A DNA stretch of 64,000 bases from Pectinophora gossypiella (Eukaryota; Arthropoda; Insecta; Lepidoptera; Gelechiidae): the NCBI RefSeq assembly GCF_024362695.1, contig NC_065426.1:6230236-6294235 (forward strand), written 5' to 3'. The stretch's first letter is position 1. Each line of letters begins with the position of its first letter. The notes below the pieces were generated by a model, which was not told the origin of the DNA, did not search any database, and worked only from the letters and a program-made list of their open reading frames with translations. The position numbers and the translations under genes are program-made. Positions 53,591-64,000 of this stretch are shown piece by piece.

Positions 53591-54207
53591 CTTAGCTTTT
53601 ACTTCACAGATACGCTTCTGATAGGCTTTTTGTCCAATCTTGCATAAAACACGACGTATTGGAAGCACGTTATCTTCAAAATCAAAATAATATGAGGATA
53701 TTAGTGTATGTATTTAAAAGCATTGGATGCCGCAAATGCAAGCAATCGTTCCGTCCGTGAATGTAATTGTAAGTAAAACGTCTCCCATAAATCGTACAAC
53801 GTTCGAGAATCGAACAGTAAGTCTCATTAATGCTATTGTATTCGCTACATTTAGTTAGTTCCTTATAGAACGATAATTCTCCGCCCCGCATCAATTAGTA
53901 TCGCACTCCGCACCAAATCCTTTAGTCACTAATTCGGTTGTAATAGGTAAACATCGGCCTTTGCTTTTGGTTTCATACAAGGACCCAGGACAGAGTCACC
54001 TTCTCTGCCCTCTACTCAAAAAAAATCCTGCAAATCCAAAAAAAGACCTCGACGGTTGCAAGCCAGGACGGAAGGGGCAAGTCACAGGGACTGTAACCTG
54101 GAACCTGACAGAGAGTACTATTAAGAAGCGGAGGACATGAGTCCTAGTACGGCTTTGAAATAGACTACTCTGGGTGCCATTCCACCACTCGCGTCAGATA
54201 GAGTACT
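53591..54207. other. No gene recognised
   Basis: 53870-53930 is a family O end fragment (AGAACGATAATTCTCCGCC). The rest is unassigned. Confidence 0.4.
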
Positions 54208-54289
54208 GCGGGCGGAAGGCAAGAGGAAAACCAGTGCTTACCTAGTGCACTTTATAGTCCATTGTTTTAAGTTTACGCGGTTATTATCA

Positions 54290-54514
54290 TAATTAAAACA
54301 CATAATAACGGGTTCTTACCGCGCGTTCATAAACAAGCGGCAAAGAAAGAGGGTAGACAGATATGTCTGCCCGTAGAAAATTATGGATCTACCTACTCCA
54401 CTCCAATCCCATCAGTCATCCCGTGATCATGGCACTTGCAACAGTGTCGAAATATCGGGAGTCTCATATCCCCATTTAAACGCGGTAAGAACCCGTTATT
54501 ATGTGTTTTAATTA
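54290..54514. mobile_element. 225-bp element with perfect 34-bp inverted repeats
   Basis: 54290-54323 (TAATTAAAACACATAATAAC then GGGTTCTTACCGCG) is exactly the reverse complement of 54481-54514. The middle includes CAGACATATCTGTCTACCC inverted and TGGCACTTGCAACAGTG. A deleted relative is at 13980-14075. Class unknown. Confidence 0.8.
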
Positions 54515-54570
54515 CTTTATAGTCCCTCAACATCTTTAACCTAGACAATTTGCTTTGAATACAAGTGTTT

Positions 54571-54683
54571 ACATCTCTGCGTAAGGCAAGAGGGAAACCA
54601 CTGTTCTATTTTTACCTAAAAAAGTAGCACGGATAATGCTACACCAATAAGAGCGTGGCTCTTAAATAAGTGATGATGATGCA
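54571..54683 (+). repeat. Single arm of fold-back family P
   Basis: AAGGCAAGAGGGAAACCACT, then TAATGCTACACCAATAAGAG and CTCTTAAATAAGTGATGATG. Related piece at 54208-54243. Confidence 0.65.
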
Positions 54684-54764
54684 TCGAACGGCTATTGGTT
54701 GAAACTCACGATATGTCTAACTATGCTTGCCCGTGAGAGTGGTACTGGTTCATCTTATTGATGA

Positions 54765-55061
54765 CTTGAAAAAAATCTGACGAATTTTATTTGTTCTGTA
54801 TCGAATGACATTACCGGACCTCGACTACAAGCTATTCAACATTGTACTTACAATTTGTCTAACCATACAGCCGCAGTCGAGTGGAATGGACAACTTAGCT
54901 CCAAAAGGATCACAACTTCTGCAAACTTGCTGAATAAAATCAATATTTTTAACTTTTACGAAAATACGACGTATTTTGCTCAAACTCTTGTCCGAATAAC
55001 AGGTTTACAAAGGAATTTGATATCAAGTTGTATTTGTGCGACACGGGCAAGTTATTTTTAG
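54765..55061 (+). other. Unrecognised open frame of about 98 codons
   Basis: The frame runs from after a stop at 54763 to the stop at 55059-55061, with an internal ATG at 54855. Residues include DITGPRLQAIQHCTYNLSNH and VRITGLQRNL. It has no low-complexity bias and is not covered by repeats I know, but I recognise no domain. It could be a remnant of a DNA transposon gene, a host exon or chance. Confidence 0.2.
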
Positions 55062-55064
55062 TAT

Positions 55065-55520
55065 TTTTATGCGACTAATATGAAACATGTATGAAGATTT
55101 TTATGAGATTGAGACCACCTTCTCTTCTCTCAATCTGTGTCAGGGGTGTTGTAATTGGAATTTCGTTGTCTCTACTGTGTTTATGTTAGAAATATCAGAA
55201 AGCAAGCGAAAATCTTTAAAAACGTAACAGAAGTTTTACCTAAAATTATTAATTCAGTTTTAGAAGAAAAATTAAATTAAACTGATTAAAGATTCAAAGT
55301 TCCTTTTAGATTCTAAAAGGATGGATTAATACTTAATTTTCGTCGAAAAACCTTTAATAATCCATTCGAAGCATTAAAAGACACTTTGCTTTAATTACTT
55401 ACTTAAATAAATTATATATTTTAAGTATGGTTTTAACACAATATGGTTCTTCATAATATCCATGTCACATCTGTATATAGAAGGTCGTATAACCCGACAA
55501 AGTTTAAGACATGAGTGAAC
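55065..55520. other. No gene recognised
   Basis: AT-rich; nothing assigned. Confidence 0.35.
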
Positions 55521-55524
55521 AGGC

Positions 55525-55605
55525 GTTTTCTGGGCTAATGAGCTCCATCGTACGCCTTATGCCTTCTGGCTTGCCTGTGGTCAAGCAAAAGTAAGCCTAT
55601 AAAAC
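55525..55605 (+). pseudogene. LINE C-terminal tail fragment
   Basis: GTGAACAGGCGTTTTCTGGG, GAGCTCCATCGTACGCC and GGTCAAGCAAAAGTAAGCC resemble the VN-R-LLGELH tail at 59.6 kb. Confidence 0.5.
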
Positions 55606-55691
55606 ACGAAAAAATGATATGACTTTGTAACAAAAGTGACTTGTCGTTTTTTACGCGTACTATACCAAATCTACTATCAAAATCTCAAAAC

Positions 55692-55805
55692 TATCTCCCT
55701 AGCATTATTTCGTTTTTCACAGGTCAGCTTACCTCACCTGAAGATTTGACAGGTCCGGTTTTTTTACAGAAGCGACTACCTATCTGACCTTCCAACTCGC
55801 GAGGG
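55692..55805 (-). mobile_element. SINE family F, 3' third
   Basis: Reverse of 18135-18240: CCCTAGCATTATTTCGTTTT, then GAAGATTTGACAGGTCCGG and TGACCTTCCAACTCGCGA. Confidence 0.75.
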
Positions 55806-56639
55806 AAACCTTCAGGTATTTTAGAGAATTTTTAATGTCCGTACTATTTGTAGAAGGATATTACATTTTCTTATTGAATCCCGTATTTTTCTTCCGGCGA
55901 CCTTACATTCGAGAACCCACAGTTATTACTATTGGGACATTCGTAGAATGCTAACATTTCCTGCACTAACTCTCGTAGAAGTACTTTCAATGGACAGGTA
56001 TTGTACTTATAGCACAGACTAAAGAATATTACCAATAGAACGGGCAACACTCCGCCCCGCGCATATTCGTACCGGGCGCCAACATCACTCCCCTCTGGGT
56101 CTTACTTTAGTCTTAAAATGGCCGTAAACCGCTCAGGAGTAACGGAGACAACGCGAATTGTCTGTCTCACTTGCACTTACGAGTTAAGCGGCACACGGTA
56201 TGAATGAGATATTTCTATAGTGTCCGGAGTGTGTTTAAAGTTTCAACGTTTTAATGTATTACGGATGCGTCAAAAAACACTCAAAATCTTACATTGGTTA
56301 ATAACTTTTTTTTACGTTGAAGGAGTAATGAAGGCGATTACTCCACCGACAAGAGCGCAGCTCTTAAATAAAGAGAGAGAGAGCGAATGAATGAAGACCC
56401 GGGCGAATTACGTAGACATCTCGCTAGTTAGCAACACGTACAACGTGTGCTATTAACTTAATTGTATGTGTAAAATTGAAACAGCGACACATATTCAAGT
56501 TGTGCTACCTACCTGTATTACCTGTAAATATTTTTATTTATTTATTTAATTTAATTCTGACAGGTTATTAACCAATTTGCCTGGGAATTGCGGAAGTATA
56601 TTAGACAGTTTATGTTATGTACTGAAATAATCAATACTA
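55806..56639. other. Family O end fragment and a family P piece
   Basis: 56030-56115 has the family O end (AATAGAACGGGCAACACTCC). 56341-56375 has CACCGACAAGAGCGCAGCTC. No gene is seen. Confidence 0.4.
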
Positions 56640-56780
56640 CGTCATAACATAAGCTCACGATTGGGGTACCTCTGAATACCCCGATTGGGATAGTTAGAGG
56701 TACATCCATCGCAAGATGATCTAAGTACCCACGCCTCACCGAGCTATCTGTGACACCAACGTGATAGGTGATGAGCTATT
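56640..56780 (-). mobile_element. SINE family D fragment
   Basis: The minus strand contains CATCACCTATCACGTTGG, GAGGCGTGGGTACTTAG and TATCCCAATCGGGGTATTC, with the tail end duplicated (ATTGGGGTACC). Confidence 0.7.
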
Positions 56781-57230
56781 TACTTAAATCTTATTTAAAA
56801 ACCACAAAGTATTCTGTGATTATAAAGTGTCTTACACATTTTATCATAAAACGTGGCACTAAGCACCACAAAGGCCTTTCGAACCTTTAAGAAAACGGTC
56901 CGTTGGAACTAAAGTGAATTCCACTGAGCGGTCGGAATTCTTTTCCTTGGCTCCCACAATCACTTTACTCTAAGAAATACTTTTAGTATCGGACAATCTA
57001 TTGTATTGACCTGCATCGGAGAGTCCACTAAAAGTTGGGACATAAATTTGTCGAATGTCCGTAGTTTAGACTTCGGTCCGATCCGGGATTTAGTGCGGAT
57101 CCAAGTTTAGAGAATCCGAGCCAAGGATCTGATTAATCTGCTTTTGGCCATTGACAATATTACTATGTCCGCTGCCTTGTGATCGGTTGGCATTTGTTTC
57201 GATGACATTTGAAGCATTCAATAACATGAG
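56781..57230. other. No gene recognised
   Basis: No repeat or coding region is supported. Confidence 0.35.
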
Positions 57231-57422
57231 ACATAACATAAATAGCCTATATACGTCCCACTGCTGGGCACAGGCCTCCTCTCAATCAACCGGAGAGGGT
57301 ATGGAGCATACTCCACCACGCTGCTCCACTGCGGGTTGGTGGAGGTGTCTTTTTTTCTTTCTTTCTTTTTATGGCTAATAGCCGGGACCAACGGCTTAAC
57401 GTGCCCTCCGAAGCACGAAATC
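57231..57422 (-). mobile_element. SINE family B, 5' truncated
   Basis: Tail to core only: CGTCCCACTGCTGGGCACAG, then GTATGGAGCATACTCCACC and GACCAACGGCTTAACGTGC. A (CTTT)n tract is inserted between GGAGGTGT and GGCTAATAGCC. Confidence 0.82.
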
Positions 57423-57504
57423 AACTCAATAGCACTCGGAGGCATTCAATATAATTTATTAAAGAAGTAGAACAGTAAAGAAGTACCATTAGTAAATATA
57501 AAAT

Positions 57505-57575
57505 AAGAAAATGACAGCTATGACATAAATAAAATTATCTGGTGTGTACTGGAATCGACACCATTATTATGATTT
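57505..57575. mobile_element. Right arm of fold-back MITE family I
   Basis: AAGAAAATGACAGCTATGAC and GTACTGGAATCGACACCA match the right ends at 11.7 and 32.3 kb. Confidence 0.6.
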
Positions 57576-57599
57576 TCTTGATTCAAAATAAATAAGTTA

Positions 57600-57795
57600 A
57601 GTATAAAAGGCCGCCTTTTTTACCTTTGATGGGTTTGCTCTTGGCCCCAGACTTGTCCGAAGGCATTGACGAGGCCTAACATGAAGCTCGCCCAGAAGGT
57701 GCTTGTTCACTCTGGCCTTGAAAGCACCCGCGTTATATGTATTCGGAAAAATAGAAAACGGCAAAGAATTTCACTCCGCCTGTTTAGATAATGTT
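57600..57795 (-). pseudogene. LINE C-terminal fragment (family M)
   Basis: The minus strand codes NSLPFSIFPNTYNAGAFKAR, VNKHLLGELH and a SLGPRAN end. The block is shared with 59562-59735. It is a 5'-truncated LINE end. Confidence 0.72.
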
Positions 57796-57886
57796 TTGCG
57801 TGCAATAGAGTTATTATATTGTATAAATAAAGGTGTGTTTCGTTAGTTTTTAAATCTGTCTTTATTTTGTAATCATATCATTTTGT

Positions 57887-58208
57887 TTCTTCTTCTATCG
57901 TGTGGGTTGTGAGGTGGAGTACCCATCTCGTCAACTCTGGTGTCAGGGTTACTATTGACCCGCCAAAGTCCCCTGACATGGCTCATGTAACGACTACTTA
58001 CTTACATAAGTAAGTAGTAACCGGGACCAACGGCTTAACGTGCCTTCCGAAGCACGGATCATCTTACTTTCGTACAATCAGGTTATCAGCCTGGGGAACC
58101 AAACTGGGGACTACAAAGTATTTTTTGTGATACGTCCCCACCGGGAATCGAACCCAGGACCTCTGGATCGTGAGCCCTACGCTCAACCACTGGACCAAGG
58201 AGGTCGTT
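57887..58208 (-). mobile_element. SINE family A, full length with target-site duplication
   Basis: Head (minus) ACCTCCTTGGTCCAGTGG, B box GGTTCGATTCC, core intact. Perfect 12-bp duplication ATATCATTTTGT at 57875-57886 and 58209-58220. Confidence 0.93.
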
Positions 58209-58301
58209 ATATCATTTTGTGTCTTCATATCTTATCTTTTGCTTACGACACGACCCAATTTCTTCGAAAATATTTAGATTGGCAAATCGCTTCTCTGTCA
58301 T

Positions 58302-58505
58302 CATCATCAGCCCATTAACGTCCCCACTGCTGGAGCTCGGGCCTTCCCTATGGATGGATACGGAGATCGGGCCTTAAACCATCACGCGGGCCCAGTGCGG
58401 ATTGATGGTTATTAACGACTGCTAATGCAGCCGGGACCAACGGCTTGACATGCCTTCCGAAGCACGGAGGAGCTCAAGATGAAAAATAAAAATCTTCTGA
58501 AAAAA
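58302..58505 (-). mobile_element. SINE family C, 5' truncated, with 13-bp duplication
   Basis: Holds the tail, core and the start of the A-run. About 25 extra bases (TTTTTTCAGAAGATTTTTA on the minus strand) sit at the 5' end. GCTTCTCTGTCAT is at 58289-58301 and 58506-58518. Confidence 0.9.
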
Positions 58506-58518
58506 GCTTCTCTGTCAT

Positions 58519-59029
58519 ACGGCCCCAATTCTTCAAGAATTAAAACATTTACAATACGACCCCGGTATTATGAGAATAACAATTTTATAGCTATTTGTCG
58601 CTCAAATCTCGTACAAAATTAACCCAAACGAATAGGCCACGTACTCAAAAAAAGTTATAGTCCATAAAAGGAGTTACTTAAAGAAGGTAGTTACTCGCGG
58701 GAATCCAGTTGATAATACACTTTATGCGATTTCTCTCTGAGATGAATTTGGATCGCTTGTTTTATGGCCTTGAGGTGTACACACGGACATAATAATTTTG
58801 TTAACTTCTGAATTGTGAATACGCAATCAAACATCTGTTATGTTATGTGCTACTTCAGAGCACGTACAATACAGGTAAACATTGAGGAAAATGATAAAAG
58901 TTTATTGTTGAGGGAAGTACCCATTATATAAAATGAAATTACTTAAAGTAAAAATATATAATAATCTACTTATCTCATTCTATACTTGGCCAGACCCAAA
59001 ATTTTAGTGTTTTTTTTTTATATTAATAA
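58519..59029. other. No gene recognised
   Basis: AT-rich; nothing assigned. Confidence 0.35.
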
Positions 59030-59138
59030 AAACAGTTCCATACTTTGGCGATGAAAAATTCCATTCGATATCAACTCAGAATCATGATCTGAATCATCCC
59101 TCAAAGTTTTCATTACGATGACACTAACGCCCTGGATA
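59030..59138. mobile_element. Palindromic MITE (family E), right half
   Basis: TTCCATTCGATATCAACTCA, GAATCATCCCTCAAAG and CACTAACGCCCTGGATA; the left arm is lost. Confidence 0.7.
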
Positions 59139-59455
59139 TACAAATTCCATGTTTTCATTTGACACATCGTAAAATGTACATAATATCATTTGATTAGGTT
59201 ATTATCTATTTTATCTTTACATAATTACTTAGGTTTTGCTCGCTGACCATCGAAACCGTGTGTAGACCTATAAAAGAAATTTCGTTTATGTCCATTTTTA
59301 CGGCAGGCTTTTTGTAAAAAGGATACTTTTCTTTAGTATGCGCATATCGAATTAGTTTTATGATTAATATTCTGACGAGTGGCCCTATTCGTTAAAGGAA
59401 TTAAGATCCTTTTTTCTGATTTGTGATTTTCTCTGAGACCTAATTTGAATTTGGC

Positions 59456-59735
59456 AATTTGTAGCGGCTTCCGAATACATCCCGCTTAGGAACGGTACTG
59501 AAAAGTATCGACGTCCGAAGGACGTAATATACGATCCCAACGACCCGATTACTCTCAGACGAGGAGTGAAATTCTGAGTGGAATTCTCTGCCGTCTTCTG
59601 TATTTCCGAATGCATATAACCCGGGTGCATTCAGGGCCAGAGTAAACAGGCACCTTCTGGGCGAGCTCCATCTTAGGCCTCGTCAATGCCTTCGGGCAAG
59701 TCTAGGGCCAAGAGCAAACTTATCAAAAGTAAAAA
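59456..59735 (+). pseudogene. Chimeric LINE end: Jockey-like tail joined to family M
   Basis: 59456-59555 codes AASEYIPLRNGTEKYRRPKD and continues as in 16.8/17.1 kb. After ATTACTCT it switches to family M sequence (GAGTGAAATTCTG, then RARVNRHLLGELHLRP) as at 57.7 kb. The junction lies near CTCTCAGACGA. No intact ORF. Confidence 0.75.
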
Positions 59736-59739
59736 AAAT

Positions 59740-60229
59740 CTTTTAAAAAGTAAAAATAATTTGTTACTTGGGTTCAATTTCACTTGGCTGTCACATACCT
59801 ACAATCGGAGTATTTCTAGCATCTTCTGAGAAAGAAGACCCTCTATCCAATAAAAGTTCACAACTTTGTAGTTTAAACTTTGAGGTATTCCGCTTTGTAT
59901 GAAACGTCTCTAAAACAAGCATCTTTTAGAAGTAGCCATGATATTACATTCCATTGAAATGGAGGAAGACTTATTAAATGAACGATCGATAGCCAGCAAA
60001 ATATTTCAAAAATTCGTTAACACTTTCAAGGACAGAACGTCTAATGACGTTTCGATTCCAAGGTGTCATACTATTATGAACCATCAATGACCCATGGTCT
60101 GCCGGTGAAACGATTAAGGGTGTTGCGACTCTCGCTATATATGTTCGGCTACAATAGATGGCGTAAGTGTAGCGACACCATTCGGTGATCGAAATTATAA
60201 TTTTTGTCATAGATAAACTTTACTAAGCT
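59740..60229. other. No gene; short repeat shared with 37.4 kb
   Basis: 60058-60098 carries the inverted copy of the ATGGTTCATAATAG repeat. Nothing else is recognised. Confidence 0.4.
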
Positions 60230-60240
60230 AAGCTCTACAC

Positions 60241-60473
60241 GGTCACGGTCGGTCATAGGATGGGTGACCACAAAAAAAAGTTTCCATCTCGAGCTCCTCC
60301 GTGCTTCGGAAGGAACGTTAAGCCGTTGGTCCCGGCTGCATTAGCAGTCGTTAATAACCATCAATCCGCACTGGGCCTGCGTGATGGTTTAAGGCCCGAT
60401 CTCCCTATCTATCCACAGGGAAGGCCCGTGCTCCAGCAGTGGGGACGTTAATGGGCTGATGATGATGATGATG
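60241..60473 (+). mobile_element. SINE family C, 5' truncated, with 11-bp duplication
   Basis: Starts near CGGTCATAGGATGGGTGACC and ends in (GAT)n. AAGCTCTACAC is at 60230-60240 and 60474-60484. Confidence 0.92.
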
Positions 60474-60581
60474 AAGCTCTACACCTTTTTGCCACTACTT
60501 GAAGGTCTAGAGAACCTACAAACAATAAAAAGATATTATAAACCCTTCCTATTTGCTTCAGGTTTATTCTGGGTCTAAAAA

Positions 60582-60738
60582 CTTCTATAGTGTGGGTTGT
60601 GAGGTTGATTACCAACCTCATCAAAGCCGCCAAAGGCCCCTGACTCGGCGCATGTAACAATTACTTACATACATCAGTAAGTAGTAACCGGGGCCAACGG
60701 CTTAACGTGCCTTCCGAAGCACGGAACATCTTACTGGG
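60582..60738 (-). mobile_element. SINE family A, 3' part
   Basis: TAGTGTGGGTTGTGAGGTTG to CCGAAGCACGGAACATCTTA; a short internal deletion joins CCTCATCAA to AGCCGCCAAAGG. Confidence 0.8.
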
Positions 60739-61127
60739 TCTGAAGTTATTAACAACTTCCTATTTTAAATGTTATTTTTAACACTTTTAACAGAAACCTA
60801 GTTTATATTTTTGTACGGGAATGTATATTTAATCAATAATTTTAAGAAAATACATTATTATTTTACCTCTTATGGCACAAATTAATTGAAGGCTCAGAAA
60901 TAACGGTAAATGAGAATACGACTAAGTTAAATGACTTAGTCGTATTCTACACTGAGTGCTAGTGCTAGTTTACACAAATAAACAAACATTAAAAAAACAT
61001 TTTAAAAACACATAAATATTAAACAAACATTTAAATAAACATTTTTATGTATTTAGTGCGCCATCTAGGTTACGAATAGAAACTAGACTACAACCTTAAG
61101 TTTACATACACTTCAGATGAGCAGAGC
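60739..61127. other. No gene; contains a perfect hairpin at 60913-60948
   Basis: AGAATACGACTAAGT (60913-60927) pairs with ACTTAGTCGTATTCT (60934-60948) around TAAATG. A CTAGTGCTAG motif follows. No known element edge. Confidence 0.6.
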
Positions 61128-61140
61128 GACAAGTCATCAT

Positions 61141-61466
61141 AAACTGCCTATATACGTCCCACTGCTGGGCACAGGCCTCCCCTCAATCAACCGGAGGGGG
61201 TATGGAGCATACTCCACCACGCTGCTCCACTGCGGGTTGGTGGAGGTGTTTTTACGGCTAACAGCCGGGACCAACGGCTTAACGTGCCCTCCGAAGCACG
61301 GAATCATCTTACTTTTTCGGACAATCAGGTGATTCAAGCCTGAAAAGTCCTTACCAAACAAAGGACAAGTCTCATAAAGTGATTTCGACAATGTCCCCAT
61401 CGGGAATCGAACCCGGACCTCCAGATCGTGAGCCTAACGCTCTAACCACTAGACCACGGAGGCTGT
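61141..61466 (-). mobile_element. SINE family B, full length with 13-bp duplication
   Basis: Head (minus) ACAGCCTCCGTGGTCTAGTG, B box GGTTCGATTCCCG, core and CCCAGCAGTGGGACGTATAT tail all present. CGACAAGTCATCA at 61128-61140 and 61467-61479. Confidence 0.93.
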
Positions 61467-61526
61467 CGACAAGTCATCAATAGTATAATTATGCCACATT
61501 TACTCCTACACCGTTACATTAATAAT

Positions 61527-61660
61527 GGTCCCGATTCCTGCAAACACCTCCTAATTTTATTTTAAATTTATACCCGTCATTTTCTTATCCACCGAAAAAA
61601 AGGGATGGATGATTGACAACGCTGATATGCAACTCTCTCACTCTGACTAAAATTGACGTG
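61527..61660. mobile_element. Left arm of fold-back MITE family I
   Basis: GGTCCCGATTCCTGCAAACA, then ATTTTCTTATCCACCG and ATTGACGTGGGTT. The right arm is absent. Confidence 0.65.
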
Positions 61661-61665
61661 GGTTT

Positions 61666-62039
61666 ATTGATGAGGTAGGTCATTGACCTCATAGCCCACA
61701 GTAGAGGTATTGGTGTGAGATCTCTAGACGTAACTGGCGTAGCAAAGCGTTACGCCGTAGCTGCGTTACGCGGAACAAGGACCGCAGATTACAAACTGGT
61801 AAAATCTCACCATACGAACCTTTACGTATAAGTGGACTATACGTAAACCCATTTGGTATTAAAATGGATGCATGAGACAAAGCTCTTGGCACAGGCCGAA
61901 ACAAAAGTAAGTGCGAATGCAAATATTATGGCATCACAAACCGAGTCTTCGTCCGTTAATGGAATAAATAACCCTCGAATATGCAGTTCGGATTAAGGTC
62001 GGAGTACAAAAGAGGAAAAGATTAATTCGACCATTATTT
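61666..62039. other. Unassigned, with a CpG-rich GCGTTACGC patch
   Basis: 61729-61773 has CGTAACTGGCGTAGC and two copies of GCGTTACGC. The style resembles subterminal repeats of the 15.3-kb element but is not the same sequence. Confidence 0.35.
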
Positions 62040-62288
62040 TTTAATGAATTTGGCGGTGGGGATATGCTGCGGCGTTATAAGGTACCAAGCAGAGAATAGT
62101 ACCCTACTAGCGCAGGTGGTGTGACTAGTGATCGACGATCTAACTGTGTTTTGTTGGAAGTTGTATATAATACGTCGCGCTGAGTAAACTTCGATAGCGC
62201 GTTTCAGGACTGTATTATTGAATGGTGGCGCCATCTGTTGCATGTGGGCGGAACTGGTTGGTCAACTAGTTGGGTCCGCGACATTTCG
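62040..62288 (+). repeat. Dispersed repeat J, second copy
   Basis: GGTACCAAGCAGAGAATAGT, TTGGAAGTTGTATATAATAC and TGGTGGCGCCATCTGTTGCA match 12920-13138 in order. Confidence 0.6.
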
Positions 62289-63460
62289 TCGTTTTATTGA
62301 TCATTTAAAAGTCTTATTGCTTCTACAAAATTCGTGATAACCCTGTTCGGAGACCGCGTGAGTTACATCATAATGTCCTGGTACTAATCCCGGCTCGGGC
62401 CCGAAACCACGGAATTCGACTTCATGGACTTCTAAGATATGTACGATTTTCTTCGTATAATGTTTGATTTTTTAGATAGTGTCTCGCCGACTGCAAGAAA
62501 TCCATTTAAGCGATAAGACCGCTATTTGTAATGTACGATAAGGTGCAAAAGTTCAATCAGTTTCTTGCAAAGTTATAAATTAACTGGTTGCACTTAAGAC
62601 CTCCTTGTTACATGTCGTTTCTGTAATATACCAAAATCACTTACAAAAACATAAATTTGACATGACAACTAATGGTTCATCATTTCTAATTTTTTTTTTC
62701 TTTAGTTGTGGTTACTGTTTATTAGGTATGTAAATTAGATTAGCACCTATTTATATAATTTTCCACCTTCATATGGAAGAGAGGGGTCTCCTGGCAAAGA
62801 CATACTTTGCTTAATAGGAGACCCCTGCATTTTAACTATAAGAGCATAATTTTGTAAAGGAAAAAAATGTTTCACCAATGTTTACAAATTATTCGCTGGG
62901 CTCAGTGACTGAACTTTTACTCTTTGATTGTACCTAGTTAAGTCTCTTTTGTGACTGTTTACTTTTATTTTGGTGCAATAAAGTATACTTGTAATATGTG
63001 CATGTATGCACGTCACATTCATGTGTACAAAGCCTTCTTCCCTGGCAGCGGACACTAAACTAGACTGACACTAGTTCTGGATTTATGGGTAGTTGTTTTG
63101 CGAATGTATCGCGCTTTGTACAACTAATTGTTGTTGTTTATTGTTCTTTGCAAAATATGTTGTAACTCAAGTTGTTGGTCGCCAGTGTTCGACAACCAAC
63201 GGGAGTAGGTCGCGTTATGACTATTCATATGGTTCAGAACTAGACTGAATGTCTTTTGTTTTAAACTTTTCTATGAAAAATGTCAGTAATGCATTATGGA
63301 GAGGTACACGTATAATGGACCATCTTACAAAATACAAAAACAAATATACTTTATTGCACCAAAATAAAAAGAAATAATTACAAAAGACTCTTAGTTCATC
63401 TTAGAGTCTATAATGCGGAATTCTGAACCCACTAACAACATAACACAGTAGGCTCGACCG
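62289..63460. other. No gene; LINE-tail-like ends and one hairpin
   Basis: 62783-62792 GGGGTCTCCT pairs with 62816-62825. 62960-62995 (GGTGCAATAAAGTATACTTG) and its reverse at 63345-63385 look like two 5'-truncated LINE tails in opposite orientation. Confidence 0.45.
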
Positions 63461-63465
63461 CTATC

Positions 63466-63685
63466 GACGGCGATACGGTTCATCACCTATCACGTTGGTC
63501 TAACAGAAAGCTCGGTGAGGTGTGGGTACTTAGTTCATCTTGTGATAAGTGTCTGATAAGTTATGTAATATAATTTTAACATAACAGAACTTAAACTCAA
63601 GCTAATAAAATTAATTTTAACATAAGATAACTTAAGCTCACGACTATATCTCAGGGTAGTCGGTGATACATCCATCGCAAGACGT
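63466..63685. mobile_element. Two SINE D pieces in opposite orientation
   Basis: Plus-strand body at 63466-63550 (GGCGATACGGTTCATCACC). Minus-strand end at 63620-63685 (GCGATGGATGTATCACCGAC on the minus strand). Their tails face each other across a duplicated TAATTTTAACATAA. Confidence 0.68.
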
Positions 63686-64000
63686 TTTCTTCATTATCTC
63701 CTAGACTTCCCACCCAATCACGAGGAAGACAACGACGTACGAACATTTAGCGACCCCTAACAATATTTCCTATCGACCGCAAACGACTGGAATAGAATAA
63801 AAACACAGCAATTTCCTAGGGACTCCGTGGTTCCTTCTTACTTCCCATTTCCTGCCTTCACCAACTTTCGATTACCTCCACTTTCACTTCATTTGCGAGC
63901 AATTCGACTTTATCACTTTAGGAAAAAGGTAGAAAATGTTATTCTCCAGAGAGTTGTGGGTGAAAACACAAGTTTGTACGACTCCACATCCTCGCTTCTA
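63686..64000. other. No gene recognised
   Basis: Less AT-rich than its surroundings, but I recognise no coding frame or element. Confidence 0.35.

Overview
The window looks like repeat-dominated DNA from a moth or butterfly (Lepidoptera). The evidence is repeat content: families I recognise from that order (Jockey/RTE-type LINE tails, a Helitron tail ending CTAG, the dispersed GGGTTCCGTA repeat), a Bel/Pao retrotransposon, and many tRNA-headed SINEs in an AT-rich background. I found no host protein-coding gene and no stand-alone tRNA or rRNA gene. Almost every short open frame is a transposon remnant or chance. One GC-rich island near 42.1 kb is the only place where a host exon is worth suspecting.

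Region 1 to about 5.9 kb holds the one intact coding region, the gag-pol polyprotein of a Bel/Pao LTR retrotransposon on the minus strand. It is cut by the window's left edge inside the integrase core. It carries zinc knuckles, an aspartic protease, RT with a YMDD box, RNase H and the start of integrase. Between protease and RT sits an array of 32 hexapeptides, His-Asn-Ala-Pro-Leu-Thr. All DNA differences among the first 31 copies fall at third codon positions and are silent, so the peptide appears to have been under constraint. A candidate 5' LTR start lies at 5905.

The rest, about 6 to 64 kb, is a mosaic of non-autonomous elements and dead LINE ends. At least five tRNA-headed or probable tRNA-headed SINE families are here, called A, B, C, D and F. 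Several copies have perfect 8-13 bp target-site duplications. A, B and C share one central core but have different heads and tails. The tails of B and C match the 3' end of a LINE fragment at 20.9 kb, and the tail of D resembles two other LINE tails, which suggests which LINEs mobilised which SINEs. One C copy at 42.2 kb has the full signature of twin priming (5' inversion). DNA elements include a PIF/Harbinger derivative at 15.3 kb with TTA duplications and the start of a MADF-like gene, a second Harbinger-like MITE at 28.7 kb, a Tc1/mariner-like palindromic MITE family with at least eight copies, a 225-bp MITE at 44.3 kb, and several fold-back repeats.

These parts do not form an operon or pathway. 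They record layered insertions: dead LINE tails, SINEs that probably used those LINEs, and MITEs inserted beside and into them. Coordinates of repeat edges were set by comparing copies inside the window by eye and may be off by several bases.
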